Source of the DNA: Phycisphaerales bacterium
Lineage (GTDB): Bacteria > Planctomycetota > Phycisphaerae > Phycisphaerales > UBA1924
Assembly (NCBI GenBank): GCA_020853975.1
Contig: JADYXW010000045.1
Location: forward strand, 1 to 64,000
Direction: 5' to 3'
Length of the DNA: 64,000 bases
The notes beneath the pieces were generated by a model. It did not search any database. It was not told the DNA's origin and saw only the letters and a list, made by a program, of their open reading frames with translations. The position numbers and the translations under genes are program-made. This document shows, one piece after another, positions 50,910 to 58,934 of the stretch (the first letter of the stretch is position 1; each line of letters opens with the position of its first letter).

Positions 50910-51748
50910 CGCCGCCCCTCAGCCGAGGAAGGGGTGGACCAGCCCGAGCCGTCCCACAGGAGCCAAACCTCGCCCGGGGCCTTGGGCAGCGTGGCGGGCA
51001 CCGTGGCTCGCGAGGAGAGCACCATGGGGGAGGGAACCAGCAGGCTGGCGCCCGCGTCGGCGAGGCGGTGGCCCGGCGCGGATGTGATGGGGGGCAGAGA
51101 TCGATCCGGCACCCCGGGCACGCTGATCAGGGCGAGCCTGGTCGGCGCCTTGGCGTGCCCGCCCGCGCTCCGCACTTCGTACGCGTCGGTGTTGCCGAGC
51201 TCAAGCCCCAGCGAGGGCCTTGCGGTGGCGCTCGACGTGACCAGCGTGCCGACGGGTTCGAAGAGCGTCTCACGCATCGCGAGCATGGCGTCGCCCAGCG
51301 ACTCGACGGAGGTTGCAAAGTCCGCCTCGGCGGTGGTGACCAGCTCACTCATCGGGGCGCCCTGGGGCAGGGCCGGGGGCGCGACCCGCTGCAGGACCAT
51401 GGCACAGGCGAACGCTCCGAGCGCCCCTGTTGCGAGGGCGACGCGCCCCGCGGAGATCCGCCGCTTGCGGGCGCGGGTGCGGAGTGCGCCCCGGTGCTCG
51501 AGCTCGAGCAGCACGGACGGGCCAAAGTCCGGAGCCTGCGGGAGAACAGCCATCGCGGACGCGGCCTCGCGTGCGGCCTGCAGGGACCGGGCGAACCCCG
51601 GCATCGCTGCGCCCGCGGCCCGGAGCTGCTTCGCCAGCTTTGGGTCGCCCCTGGACTCGGCGTCCAGCACGGCGTTGACGAGCCGATCGATGCGAGACGT
51701 GCCTTGCACGGGCCGCCCGTCTGGAGATGGAGCCCCGCCGTTGGTCAT
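50906..51748 (-). CDS. putative membrane anti-sigma factor
   Basis: A 280-aa protein with a cytoplasmic N-terminal domain of about 95 residues, one membrane helix (about 101-118, GRVALATGALGAFACAMVL) and a periplasmic domain of 160 residues. The N-domain lacks the HxxxCxxC zinc motif of common anti-sigma factors. It overlaps the ECF sigma gene by four bases, the usual arrangement for a cognate regulator. The assignment is positional. Confidence 0.6.
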   Translation of the reverse strand: MTNGGAPSPDGRPVQGTSRIDRLVNAVLDAESRGDPKLAKQLRAAGAAMPGFARSLQAAREAASAMAVLPQAPDFGPSVLLELEHRGALRTRARKRRISAGRVALATGALGAFACAMVLQRVAPPALPQGAPMSELVTTAEADFATSVESLGDAMLAMRETLFEPVGTLVTSSATARPSLGLELGNTDAYEVRSAGGHAKAPTRLALISVPGVPDRSLPPITSAPGHRLADAGASLLVPSPMVLSSRATVPATLPKAPGEVWLLWDGSGWSTPSSAEGRR

Positions 51749-52356
51749 CGTGTGCGGCTTTCCTCGTCGGCGGCCTCGGTGAACTGGTCCCGGGCGGGGT
51801 GCTGCTCCAGCAACGCCCGAAGCCTGGTGCGGCCCCGGTGAAGGTGACTCTTCACGGTCCCCTCGGGCATCTCTAGCTGCTCGCTTATGAGCCAGATGGG
51901 CCAGTCGTGCTGGTGGAAGAGCACCATCACCTCACGCTGCTCGATGGAGAGGCTCATGAGCGCCTGCTGCACCGCGTCGCGGCAGACGTCGCGATGTTCC
52001 TTGACCTCCGCGTTGATGCTAATCTGGCACGAACGCCCACCGGCCTCCTGCGCGCGGTCGCTGTCCGAGACCGGCCGGCGCTTGTCCAGCACGTTCATCA
52101 TGACCCGGCGAGCGATCGTGAAGACCCAGGTCGAAAACCTGAAGCGCGTGTCGAAGCGGTCGAGGTTCGTCAGCACGCGGACGAAGGCTTCCTGAACGAC
52201 GTCCTCCGCGAGCTCCGGACGGCCGCAGAGACGCAGGATGTACGCGTAGACGCCCTGCTGATGGGTGCGGATGAGCGAGCCGCAGGCGTCGCGATCACCC
52301 GCCGCCGCGCTCGCGATCAGCCGCTGTTCCTGGGATCGTGACAAGCCATACGCCAT
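51745..52356 (-). CDS. ECF-type RNA polymerase sigma factor
   Basis: A 203-aa protein with sigma region 2 (AEDVVQEAFVRVLTNLDRFDTRFRF, and FSTWVFTIARRVMMNVLD) and region 4 (MSLSIEQREVMVLFHQHDWP, then the HTH ISEQLEMPEGTVKSHLHRGR). There is no region 3 or 1. It would direct transcription in response to an envelope signal relayed through the overlapping membrane protein. AGAGAGG is just upstream of the ATG. Confidence 0.94.
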   Translation of the reverse strand: MAYGLSRSQEQRLIASAAAGDRDACGSLIRTHQQGVYAYILRLCGRPELAEDVVQEAFVRVLTNLDRFDTRFRFSTWVFTIARRVMMNVLDKRRPVSDSDRAQEAGGRSCQISINAEVKEHRDVCRDAVQQALMSLSIEQREVMVLFHQHDWPIWLISEQLEMPEGTVKSHLHRGRTRLRALLEQHPARDQFTEAADEESRTR

Positions 52357-52401
52357 GGAGGCCTCTCTTCACGTCGGCGTCCCGCGAGACTCCCGCCAAC
52401 C

Positions 52402-52407
52402 AGTGTA
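52402..52407 (-). promoter_or_regulatory. -10-like hexamer TACACT before the sigma gene
   Basis: TACACT (minus strand) lies about 45 bases before the ATG at 52356 with a Shine-Dalgarno between, so this gene, unlike others, has a conventional leader. No convincing -35 is seen. Confidence 0.3.
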
Positions 52408-52458
52408 CAGGCCCCGCCCTCCCCCGGGTTGCGTGATTCGTGCCCAAAAACACAAGGA

Positions 52459-52476
52459 GCCCGGGTCGGCCCGGGC
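52459..52476 (-). terminator. rho-independent-like terminator of the 52502-53230 gene
   Basis: GCCCGGG-TCGG-CCCGGGC is a perfect 7-bp GC stem. Read on the minus strand it is followed by TCCTTGTGTTTTT, a T-rich tail beginning a few bases after the stem, and lies 25 bases after the stop of the upstream gene. Confidence 0.6.
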
Positions 52477-52501
52477 CCTGGGGGTTCAGTGACGGCCTGC
52501 G

Positions 52502-53230
52502 TCAGGCGGCCTTCTTGGTCCTGCGGGCCGGAGCCTTGCCCACGGTCCGGACAGGCTCCGTGGCCCGGCGGGCAGGGGCTTCCTCGGCTTCCGGGGGAAG
52601 GGTGAGGAGGTCAACGAGGTCCGCGGGGCTGTAGACCCACTGGGAGGCGCCGATTTCCTCGGCCAGGCCGTGGGCGCGGTTGAAGACACCGCCCCCGACG
52701 ACGACTCTGGTGCCCGCGGCGGAGCCGTTGGTCTTGAGAGCGTCGATGATCTCTCGGATGCCCGGCAGGTCGCTGGGAGCGGAGGCGAAGAGGACCAGGA
52801 TGTCCGGGCGGCGTTCCTGCACGTTCGCGAGGATCTCGTCCGCCGCGACCCCGCCGCCGATGAACGTCACGCCGAAGCCGGAGGCCTCAAGGAGGTCGCA
52901 GGCCATCTGCCCGGCGAGTTCCTCGCCCTGGCTGGGCCCGCAGGCGGCGAAGACGGTCTCTCCGCGGGGCTCGGCCTTGCGGAGCATTCCGGAGGTCTGG
53001 TCAACGAGCATGCGGAGGAGCCGCGTGGAGAGGTGGTAGCTGAGATTGGTGAGCTGGTCGCCCCGGAAGAGCTTCTCGATCATCTCATGAGTGGGCCAGA
53101 ACAGGTCGGTGAGCACTGATTCGGCGGTGGCGCCCTGATCGAAGGTCTCGTTGATGATGTTGCGGGCGGTGGGGCGGTCGCCGCTCACGAGGCTCTCAAA
53201 CAAACGCTGCACCAACAGGTCCTGGCTCAT
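52502..53230 (-). CDS. corrinoid (B12)-binding-domain-like protein, lower-ligand His missing
   Basis: A 242-aa protein. Residues 1-90 form a helical cap like that of MetH/MerR-type B12 proteins (VQRLFESLVSGDRPTARNI, MIEKLFRGDQLTNLSYHL). Residues 95-205 are a Rossmann-like domain (FAACGPSQGEELAGQMACDLL, then VTFIGGGVAADEI and VVVGGGVFNR). The DxHxxG motif that normally supplies the cobalt ligand appears as QGEELAG, without the His. It may bind cobalamin base-on, bind another ligand, or be regulatory only. The last 30 residues are Lys/Arg/Ala-rich. No HTH is visible. Confidence 0.72.
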   Translation of the reverse strand: MSQDLLVQRLFESLVSGDRPTARNIINETFDQGATAESVLTDLFWPTHEMIEKLFRGDQLTNLSYHLSTRLLRMLVDQTSGMLRKAEPRGETVFAACGPSQGEELAGQMACDLLEASGFGVTFIGGGVAADEILANVQERRPDILVLFASAPSDLPGIREIIDALKTNGSAAGTRVVVGGGVFNRAHGLAEEIGASQWVYSPADLVDLLTLPPEAEEAPARRATEPVRTVGKAPARRTKKAA

Positions 53231-53425
53231 TGGAAGTTCCTCAGGCAGTTCGCCGGGGCCGGTGTCCACCGGGCCGGAGCAAGGATGTGGCTCTCGATGG
53301 TGTCCCCCATCGAGGCGGGGAAGTCAAGTGACTCCCGCTGACCCTTCGCATATCGGGAGTCGCGCTGAAACCCGTCGAAAGTGGGAGGGGTCAATCGCGG
53401 GAGCCCATCCGAGAACCTTGGGCGT

Positions 53426-53470
53426 CCGATAAGGCGTTTAGCCCGATAAGTGCGGACTGCGTCCGATTAC
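53426..53470. repeat. direct repeats CCGATAAG, CCGATAAG, CCGATTAC
   Basis: Copies at 53426-53433, 53443-53450 and a diverged 53463-53470 occur with 17- and 20-base spacing between the end of menG and the corrinoid-like gene, both on the minus strand. The minus-strand form is CTTATCGG. They could be operator sites for the corrinoid-like gene, whose start is about 200 bases away. The plus-strand CCCGATAAG resembles a sigma-28 -10 element but no plus-strand gene follows. Confidence 0.4.
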
Positions 53471-54375
53471 ACGCGCACGGCGCGGTAACAGACACAGATC
53501 CCCAAGGAGAGCGGCGAGGCCTTCCCGTGGGAAAAGCCCTCGTCCTTCAAGGCGTCAAGCAAGGCCTCGCGCGCTAGGAACGTGGCGACAGAAGCCGGCA
53601 AGTACTTGTAAGCGCCGGACTTGTCGCCGCTGAGCCACGTCGCGGTCCGGGGCATGATGCCGCGGCAGTAGAGCGAGTTGAACCACCGCACCAGGGGGTT
53701 CTTGGGTTGATCAAACTCAAGAATCACGAGCCGCCCGCCGGGCCGGAGCACTCGCGCGAACTCGCGCAGGGCTCTCGTGGGGTCTTCGACGTTCCGGATA
53801 CCAAAGGCAATCGAGATCACGTCGAAGGAGCGGTCCTCGAAAGGAAGGTGCTGGGCGTCCCCTTCGATATAGCGAAGCCGCCCCGCGACCCCCTCCGGGA
53901 GCGCGAGCTGCTTCTTGCGGGCCAGTTCAATCATCTCGCGGGTGAAGTCCAGCCCCACGATTTCGGCCGCCTCCGTCGTCGCGAAGGCCTGCGTGAGGTC
54001 CCCCGTGCCGCAGGCGACATCGAGCACGCGATCCCCCGCGCGCACGGCGGCTTCAGCCACGGCGAACCGCCGCCAGCGCTGGTCCAGGCCCAGAGAATGC
54101 ACGCGGTTGTTCAGGTCGTAAGAGCCTGCGATGGCGGCGAACATCCGCCGCACTTTCCCGGCTTTTTCGGTGTGCGAGTGCGGGTCGGTCAGCTCCTGGC
54201 TGGTCCATGCGTGCGGGTCGGACGCATGGGCCGTGACTCCCGGTCTGCAGGCAGGGTGAAGCGGCGCCGGGGTGGATGGGGCCTGAACCGTCACCGCGGT
54301 CGGCTGGTCCAGCACGGCGGCGTCCGGCGTCGAGGTCGAGCCGGGGGGGGGGGGTGTCGCGGGTTCCGCGGGCAT
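53467..54375 (-). CDS. ubiE: demethylmenaquinone/ubiquinone C-methyltransferase (MenG/UbiE)
   Basis: The core from about residue 65 (TEKAGKVRRMFAAIAGSYDLNNRV) has the class I SAM loop VLDVACGTGDLTQAF, FDVISIAFGIRNV, VLRPGGRLVILEF and the C-terminal SGDKSGAYKYLPASVATF, the UbiE/MenG signature. It methylates the quinone ring, the last step of menaquinone synthesis. A Pro/Ser/Thr-rich N-terminal extension of about 60 residues precedes the core and is encoded across a G12 run. The ATG at 54375 is the first start; later in-frame GTG starts after the tract could be the real one. Confidence 0.88.
   Translation of the reverse strand: MPAEPATPPPPGSTSTPDAAVLDQPTAVTVQAPSTPAPLHPACRPGVTAHASDPHAWTSQELTDPHSHTEKAGKVRRMFAAIAGSYDLNNRVHSLGLDQRWRRFAVAEAAVRAGDRVLDVACGTGDLTQAFATTEAAEIVGLDFTREMIELARKKQLALPEGVAGRLRYIEGDAQHLPFEDRSFDVISIAFGIRNVEDPTRALREFARVLRPGGRLVILEFDQPKNPLVRWFNSLYCRGIMPRTATWLSGDKSGAYKYLPASVATFLAREALLDALKDEGFSHGKASPLSLGICVCYRAVRV
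54343..54354 (-). repeat. G12 homopolymer inside the ubiE N-terminal extension
   Basis: Twelve consecutive G on the plus strand (C12 on the coding strand, PPPP). A change of one base would shift the frame between the ATG at 54375 and the conserved core, so it is a potential slippage switch or an assembly/sequencing problem. Confidence 0.85.
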
Positions 54376-54387
54376 CGGCACGCATCG

Positions 54388-54393
54388 TAGGAT
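54388..54393 (+). promoter_or_regulatory. -10-like hexamer TAGGAT upstream of the M48 gene
   Basis: TAGGAT lies about 50 bases before the ATG at 54444. A GCCCC-GCC-GGGGC hairpin lies in the leader between them. The bases CGTAGGATTG match those seen upstream of gspG (33862-33870). Confidence 0.3.
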
Positions 54394-54443
54394 TGCACCA
54401 CGCCCCGCCGGGGCGGAGCGCACCTCTTCCCGGGAACCTGCCC

Positions 54444-55427
54444 ATGCCATCTCCACTCCGCCGCTGCTTCGTGCTCGCTTCGGTCCTCCTGGCCGGCGCG
54501 CTGCTCCCGGCCTGCACCACGAACCCCACGACGGGGCGGTCGCAGTTCAACTTCTACTCGCGCGACGAGGAGATCGCCCTCGGGATGCAGGCCAAGCCAG
54601 AGCTCATCAAGGAGTTCGGGGGCGAGGTCGCGCGGGCCGACCTGACAGGGTACATCACCGAGGTCGGCATGCGGCTCGCACGGCACACCGAGGGCGACGG
54701 CCCGTCGCTGCCCTGGGAGTTCACGCTGCTGGACAGCGACGTGATCAACGCCTTCGCGCTGCCCGGGGGCAAGGTGTTCATGTCCCGCGGGCTCGCGGCC
54801 AAGATGACGAGCGAGGCCCAACTCGCGGGCGTGCTGGGGCACGAGATCGGGCACGTCACGGCGAGGCACACCAACGACCGTATGTCGCAGTCGCTGCTGG
54901 TCACGGTCGGCGCGGTCACGGCGGCGGTGCTCCTGGAGAACTCCGACGCGAGCGACGCGACGAAAGCAGTGGCGCCGCTCGTGCTGCAGGTGGGGGGGCA
55001 GTCGATCGTGCTGCAGTACAGCCGCGACCAGGAGTCGGAGGCCGACTCGCTGGGCCTGCGCTACATGACGCGGGAGGGGTACGACCCGCGGGCGCAGGTG
55101 CAGGTCATGGAGATCCTCAAGGCCTCGATGAGCGGAGAGCGTGGCCTGGAGTTCTTCTCCACGCACCCGTACCCGGAGACGCGCATCAAGCGGCTGAACC
55201 GGCTGCTGCAGACGGACTATGCCCAGATGGTGAACAACCCGAACTACCGCACGGGCGAGCAGGAGTTCCGCACGCGCTTCCTGAGCAAGCTGTCGGAGGC
55301 TTACCCTGGCGCCGGGCGGCCTCGGTTTGCCTCGTCCGAGGCCGAGCTTGACGCGATGGGCGGCCGAGGTGACCTGGGGCTGTTTGCTCTAGGTGCCGGG
55401 CACCCCTGCGGGCAGCACGCGAAGTAG
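54444..55427 (+). CDS. M48-family metalloprotease lipoprotein
   Basis: A 327-aa lipoprotein (LASVLLAGALLPAC, Cys24). The catalytic HEIGH is at 133-137 (GVLGHEIGHVTARHT) and the third zinc ligand region is SRDQESEADSLG. Resemblance to LoiP/BepA/YcaL-type periplasmic proteases of outer-membrane protein quality control is clear. ATG at 54444 is at the start of the signal sequence. Confidence 0.88.
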   Translation: MPSPLRRCFVLASVLLAGALLPACTTNPTTGRSQFNFYSRDEEIALGMQAKPELIKEFGGEVARADLTGYITEVGMRLARHTEGDGPSLPWEFTLLDSDVINAFALPGGKVFMSRGLAAKMTSEAQLAGVLGHEIGHVTARHTNDRMSQSLLVTVGAVTAAVLLENSDASDATKAVAPLVLQVGGQSIVLQYSRDQESEADSLGLRYMTREGYDPRAQVQVMEILKASMSGERGLEFFSTHPYPETRIKRLNRLLQTDYAQMVNNPNYRTGEQEFRTRFLSKLSEAYPGAGRPRFASSEAELDAMGGRGDLGLFALGAGHPCGQHAK

Positions 55428-55607
55428 TCCGCGCCCGCCGCGACCGGGGTTGGCGAGCCCTTCCGCCCCGTTGCGGATGGGCAGCCCGCAACTCCTCGGC
55501 CATTCCCGAAAAAGCTGAGGGTGGGGCCCCGCGCGCGACGCATGCAAGGACGGCACTACCGCGCCGGGCGTCCGCGACCCTTGGCGGCGGGAGTGAGGAG
55601 GGCCCCC

Positions 55608-58600
55608 ATGCCGCACGCACGATCCGCCGCTGCCACGCTCCTGCTCGCCGCCCTTGCCTCTGGGGGGCTGACGCCTTGGGCGTTTGGGCAGGCGAACTTC
55701 ACTGAAACGTTTGACGCCGCGGGCGACGTGCAGGGTGGCCAGGCGGGGCCTTCCGCGCTCATCAGCCGCGGGTGGACCTTTCGGAAGCAGGCAAGCCCCG
55801 CGGGTGACGGCGTGTGGTACCCGATGAGTGTGTACCCGTACGAGGGGGCGGCGTGCCTGTACGTCGACTCCAGCGTGACGCAGGTTGGGGGCTCGGGAGC
55901 GCTGTGGGCGATCCTCCCGGTCATCCCGGGGCAGCGGGCCGGGGACCCCGTCTCGTTCTGGTCCACGCAGGGATACTCCACCGCGGGGTCGCCGACCGGG
56001 CGTCTTCAGGTGCGATACTCCCCCAGTGGCGGCACGTCCACGGGTTCGGGTTCGACCGGCGCGGGTGATTTCTCGCAGGTCCTGCTTGACGTGCCGGCAA
56101 GCCCCAGCGGCGTGCCCTGGACCCAGTACACCGCCTCCGTGCCGGGAGCCGGGCGGCTGGCTCTGCGCTTCTACCAGCCCGCCAGCGGTTCGAGCTTCGA
56201 TTACGCATCGAACTTCCGCGTCGACTCGCTGCGTGTGGGCGTGCCCGACCTGGGTGTTCCCTTTCCCGCGCCCGGGCAGACGGTTCACTGGACCAGCGCC
56301 ATGAGCCCCGTGAACCTGCCCGAGCAGCACCTGGTCATCCCCCAGGGCGGCACGGTCATCGTCGATGCGGGTGTCGTGGTGAACATCGCCCTGACGTACA
56401 GGCTCGATGTTCGCGGCACGCTGGAAATGCGTGCAGGCTCGGCGATCACCATCCCCGCCCAGTCCTTCCCGCCCAGCGAGGTCAACGTCTATGGCACAGC
56501 CACGCTCCTGGGCACGCAGGCCAGCCCGGTCCGTGTGCTGGGAGGGGCGAGAGACTGGGCCTCGACGTCCGAACGCTTCGGCGCGATGCCCGGCGGGCGG
56601 ATCACCGCCTCGTACGTGGACCTCCAGTCGACGTTTTCGGCGCTCAACTCGGGAGTTGTGGTCGCCGACCACGTCACCGCCTCGGGCGATTACGCGGGCT
56701 TCTTCACCTCGGGCCGGGTCTACACGACGGGCGGGACCATCGCGGTCCGGGACTCGGTCCTGTCGGACGGAGCCTGGATCAACATCAACGGCGGGTACCT
56801 GCTGATCGACCGCACGACCTTCGACAACGCCCAGCTCTACACGGGTCGGTACCGGGGCGGTCAGACCATGTACCTGAACAACATCACCGCGCGAAACCAC
56901 GCGGACTCCTGCTTCCGGCTCACGGGGTACGACCACTTCTTCGGGCCAGGCAACGTGATCTCGGGCAATGGGTTCCCTGTCCACCTGTACGGCGCCGGGA
57001 TCGCTCCGGGCAGCACCCTCCCCTCGTCGGGCAACGCGAACAACATGGTGCACGGCGGCATCGGCACCGCCGTGGGCGCGAACACGTTTGCCAACGTGGG
57101 GATCCCCTACCGCATCGACCGCGACGAGAGCATGCCCGACAACATGGGCGGCTCGCTGCTCGTGGAGCCCGGGGTCACGGTGAAGATGGGCCCCGGCGCG
57201 TACATCCCCGCCAGCTTCGGCTCGGTGCTCCACGCCGAGGGGCTCCCGGAGGCGCCGATTGTCTTTGAACGGCTGAACTCGGCGCAGTCCTGGGTCAACC
57301 TGTGGTTCGCCGTCAGCCACGTGAGGCCCAAGGTCGAGCATTGCATCTTCCGCGGGGCGGACCGCGCGGTGGACGCTGACGAGTCGATCGTCCGGGTCGA
57401 GTCGTGCCTGTTCGAGAACAACGCGATCGGGGTCAGCGTGCGGAACTATGGCATGATGATCCCGCGGAAGTCGCGGTTCTTCGGCAACGGCGTCGGGGCG
57501 CAGTCCTCCTATGGCGCGCCCGCCAGCGGTTTCGGCCACGGCTTCATCGACGCGGAGATCACCGACGGCAAGCCCAACTGGTTCCAGGGGAACGGCGCGG
57601 GGCTTTCGACCCTCAACCCGCTGGGCGACGCCGACGACGCGCGGGGCAACTACTGGGGCTCCCCGACGGGCCCCACCGACCCCACCAACCCGGGCGGCAC
57701 GGGTGATGCCACCCCCGGGGCGAACCTTGTGGTCCCCTTCGAGACCACGGAGCCCGAGGTCGGCGATCATCCGCCCATCGTCCGGGTGCTGTCCCACGCG
57801 TTCCTCCTCGAAGAGGGCGACAAGTTCATCCTCCACTGGAACGCGCGCGACGAGGGGGCCATCTCGAAGTTCCAGGTCTGGTTCTCGTCCCACGGAGACA
57901 ACCCGGGGCTCGCCTTGCTCGTGGACAACATCCCGGGGTCGGCGCGCTCGTGGGAAATCACGGTTCCGACGGCGGTCCCCGCCAGCAACTACCCGGACCC
58001 CTCCGCCATCCGCGTGGTGGCCTTTGACGAGCGGGGCCAGCAGGGCTTCGACGACATCATCTTCCGCGACCCGTGGCTCCACGATGTGTCCGAGCGCATC
58101 CACGCGGGCGTCATGCCGCCCCTCTTCCGACCGGGAGAGCCCATGACCGTCTGCCTCGCGCCGGGCGAGAACTACTTCGACGCCATTCTCACGCTCGACG
58201 CGGACCACCAGTCGTACTCGCTGGGAGGGACGACCACGACCTGCCTCTCTGGGACGTCCTCCGCGCCGCCCGTGAGCACCGACCTGGCGCGTGTGATCGT
58301 CTGGCGGGGTGGCGCGGGCGGGCGCGACCTCTTCGAGTTCTCCAACTACTTCTCCATCCGCCCCGACCCCGCCATCGGTGACGCGCCCCCGGTGGTGCAG
58401 ATGACCTCCCCCGCGTCGGGCCAGTCATTCGCGGGCGGCTCGGCTGTGCCCATCACCTGGACGGCCTCCGACGACGAGGCGCTCCGCGACTTTGAGATTC
58501 ACGCGAGCTACAACGCCGGCCGCACGTGGCACACCATCGCCCAGAACCTGCCCGCGGACGCCCGCGCGTACACGTGGCTGCTCCCTCCCAGCGAGGGCAT

Positions 58601-58889
58601 CCCGCAGGTCCGCCTCCGCGTGGTCGCGCGCGACCTTCGATTCCAGAACTCTTCCTCGGGAGGCGATCGGCCCATGAGCATCCTCCCCGGTTTCGGGCCC
58701 GCGCCCTGCGATCCCGACTTCAACCAGGACGGCAACGCGGACCAGGACGACGTCGCGTACCTTGTCAACGTGATCGCCGGCGGGGACAACCCGACCGGTC
58801 GCGACGCGGACTTCAATGGCGACGGCAACACGGACCAGGGAGACGTCATGGCGATGGTCGAGGTCCTCGCCGGGGGAGCGTGCCCGTGA
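55608..58889 (+). CDS. large secreted parallel beta-helix protein with C-terminal dockerin pair
   Basis: A 1093-aa protein with a signal peptide (residues 1-28, AFGQ). An N-terminal beta domain spans about 30-215. A parallel beta-helix (about 270-700) follows with short repeats such as HVTASGDYAGFF, ARNHADSCFRLTGYDHFFG and CIFRGADRAVDADESIVRVESCLF. Ig-like segments follow (about 720-1030). The tail has two EF-hand-like dockerin loops, DFNQDGNADQDDV and DFNGDGNTDQGDV, separated by about 20 residues, then GGACP. The dockerins suggest binding to a cohesin-like partner or cell-surface attachment; none is in the window. GAGGAGG lies before the ATG. Confidence 0.82.
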   Translation: MPHARSAAATLLLAALASGGLTPWAFGQANFTETFDAAGDVQGGQAGPSALISRGWTFRKQASPAGDGVWYPMSVYPYEGAACLYVDSSVTQVGGSGALWAILPVIPGQRAGDPVSFWSTQGYSTAGSPTGRLQVRYSPSGGTSTGSGSTGAGDFSQVLLDVPASPSGVPWTQYTASVPGAGRLALRFYQPASGSSFDYASNFRVDSLRVGVPDLGVPFPAPGQTVHWTSAMSPVNLPEQHLVIPQGGTVIVDAGVVVNIALTYRLDVRGTLEMRAGSAITIPAQSFPPSEVNVYGTATLLGTQASPVRVLGGARDWASTSERFGAMPGGRITASYVDLQSTFSALNSGVVVADHVTASGDYAGFFTSGRVYTTGGTIAVRDSVLSDGAWININGGYLLIDRTTFDNAQLYTGRYRGGQTMYLNNITARNHADSCFRLTGYDHFFGPGNVISGNGFPVHLYGAGIAPGSTLPSSGNANNMVHGGIGTAVGANTFANVGIPYRIDRDESMPDNMGGSLLVEPGVTVKMGPGAYIPASFGSVLHAEGLPEAPIVFERLNSAQSWVNLWFAVSHVRPKVEHCIFRGADRAVDADESIVRVESCLFENNAIGVSVRNYGMMIPRKSRFFGNGVGAQSSYGAPASGFGHGFIDAEITDGKPNWFQGNGAGLSTLNPLGDADDARGNYWGSPTGPTDPTNPGGTGDATPGANLVVPFETTEPEVGDHPPIVRVLSHAFLLEEGDKFILHWNARDEGAISKFQVWFSSHGDNPGLALLVDNIPGSARSWEITVPTAVPASNYPDPSAIRVVAFDERGQQGFDDIIFRDPWLHDVSERIHAGVMPPLFRPGEPMTVCLAPGENYFDAILTLDADHQSYSLGGTTTTCLSGTSSAPPVSTDLARVIVWRGGAGGRDLFEFSNYFSIRPDPAIGDAPPVVQMTSPASGQSFAGGSAVPITWTASDDEALRDFEIHASYNAGRTWHTIAQNLPADARAYTWLLPPSEGIPQVRLRVVARDLRFQNSSSGGDRPMSILPGFGPAPCDPDFNQDGNADQDDVAYLVNVIAGGDNPTGRDADFNGDGNTDQGDVMAMVEVLAGGACP

Positions 58890-58934
58890 GGCGATACCGC
58901 CGGCGCCGCGACATGACGCGTGAATGACCCGCGT

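Noticed and set aside
53453..53465. CGGAC-TGC-GTCCG hairpin as ubiE terminator
   Set aside because: Only five base pairs, a three-base loop and no T-run on the minus strand.
55389..58208. Very long minus-strand open frame opposite the beta-helix protein gene
   Set aside because: It has no domain signature, is Arg/His/Gly/Val-rich as expected for the complement of a high-GC gene, and lies opposite a gene with clear dockerin and signal peptide.
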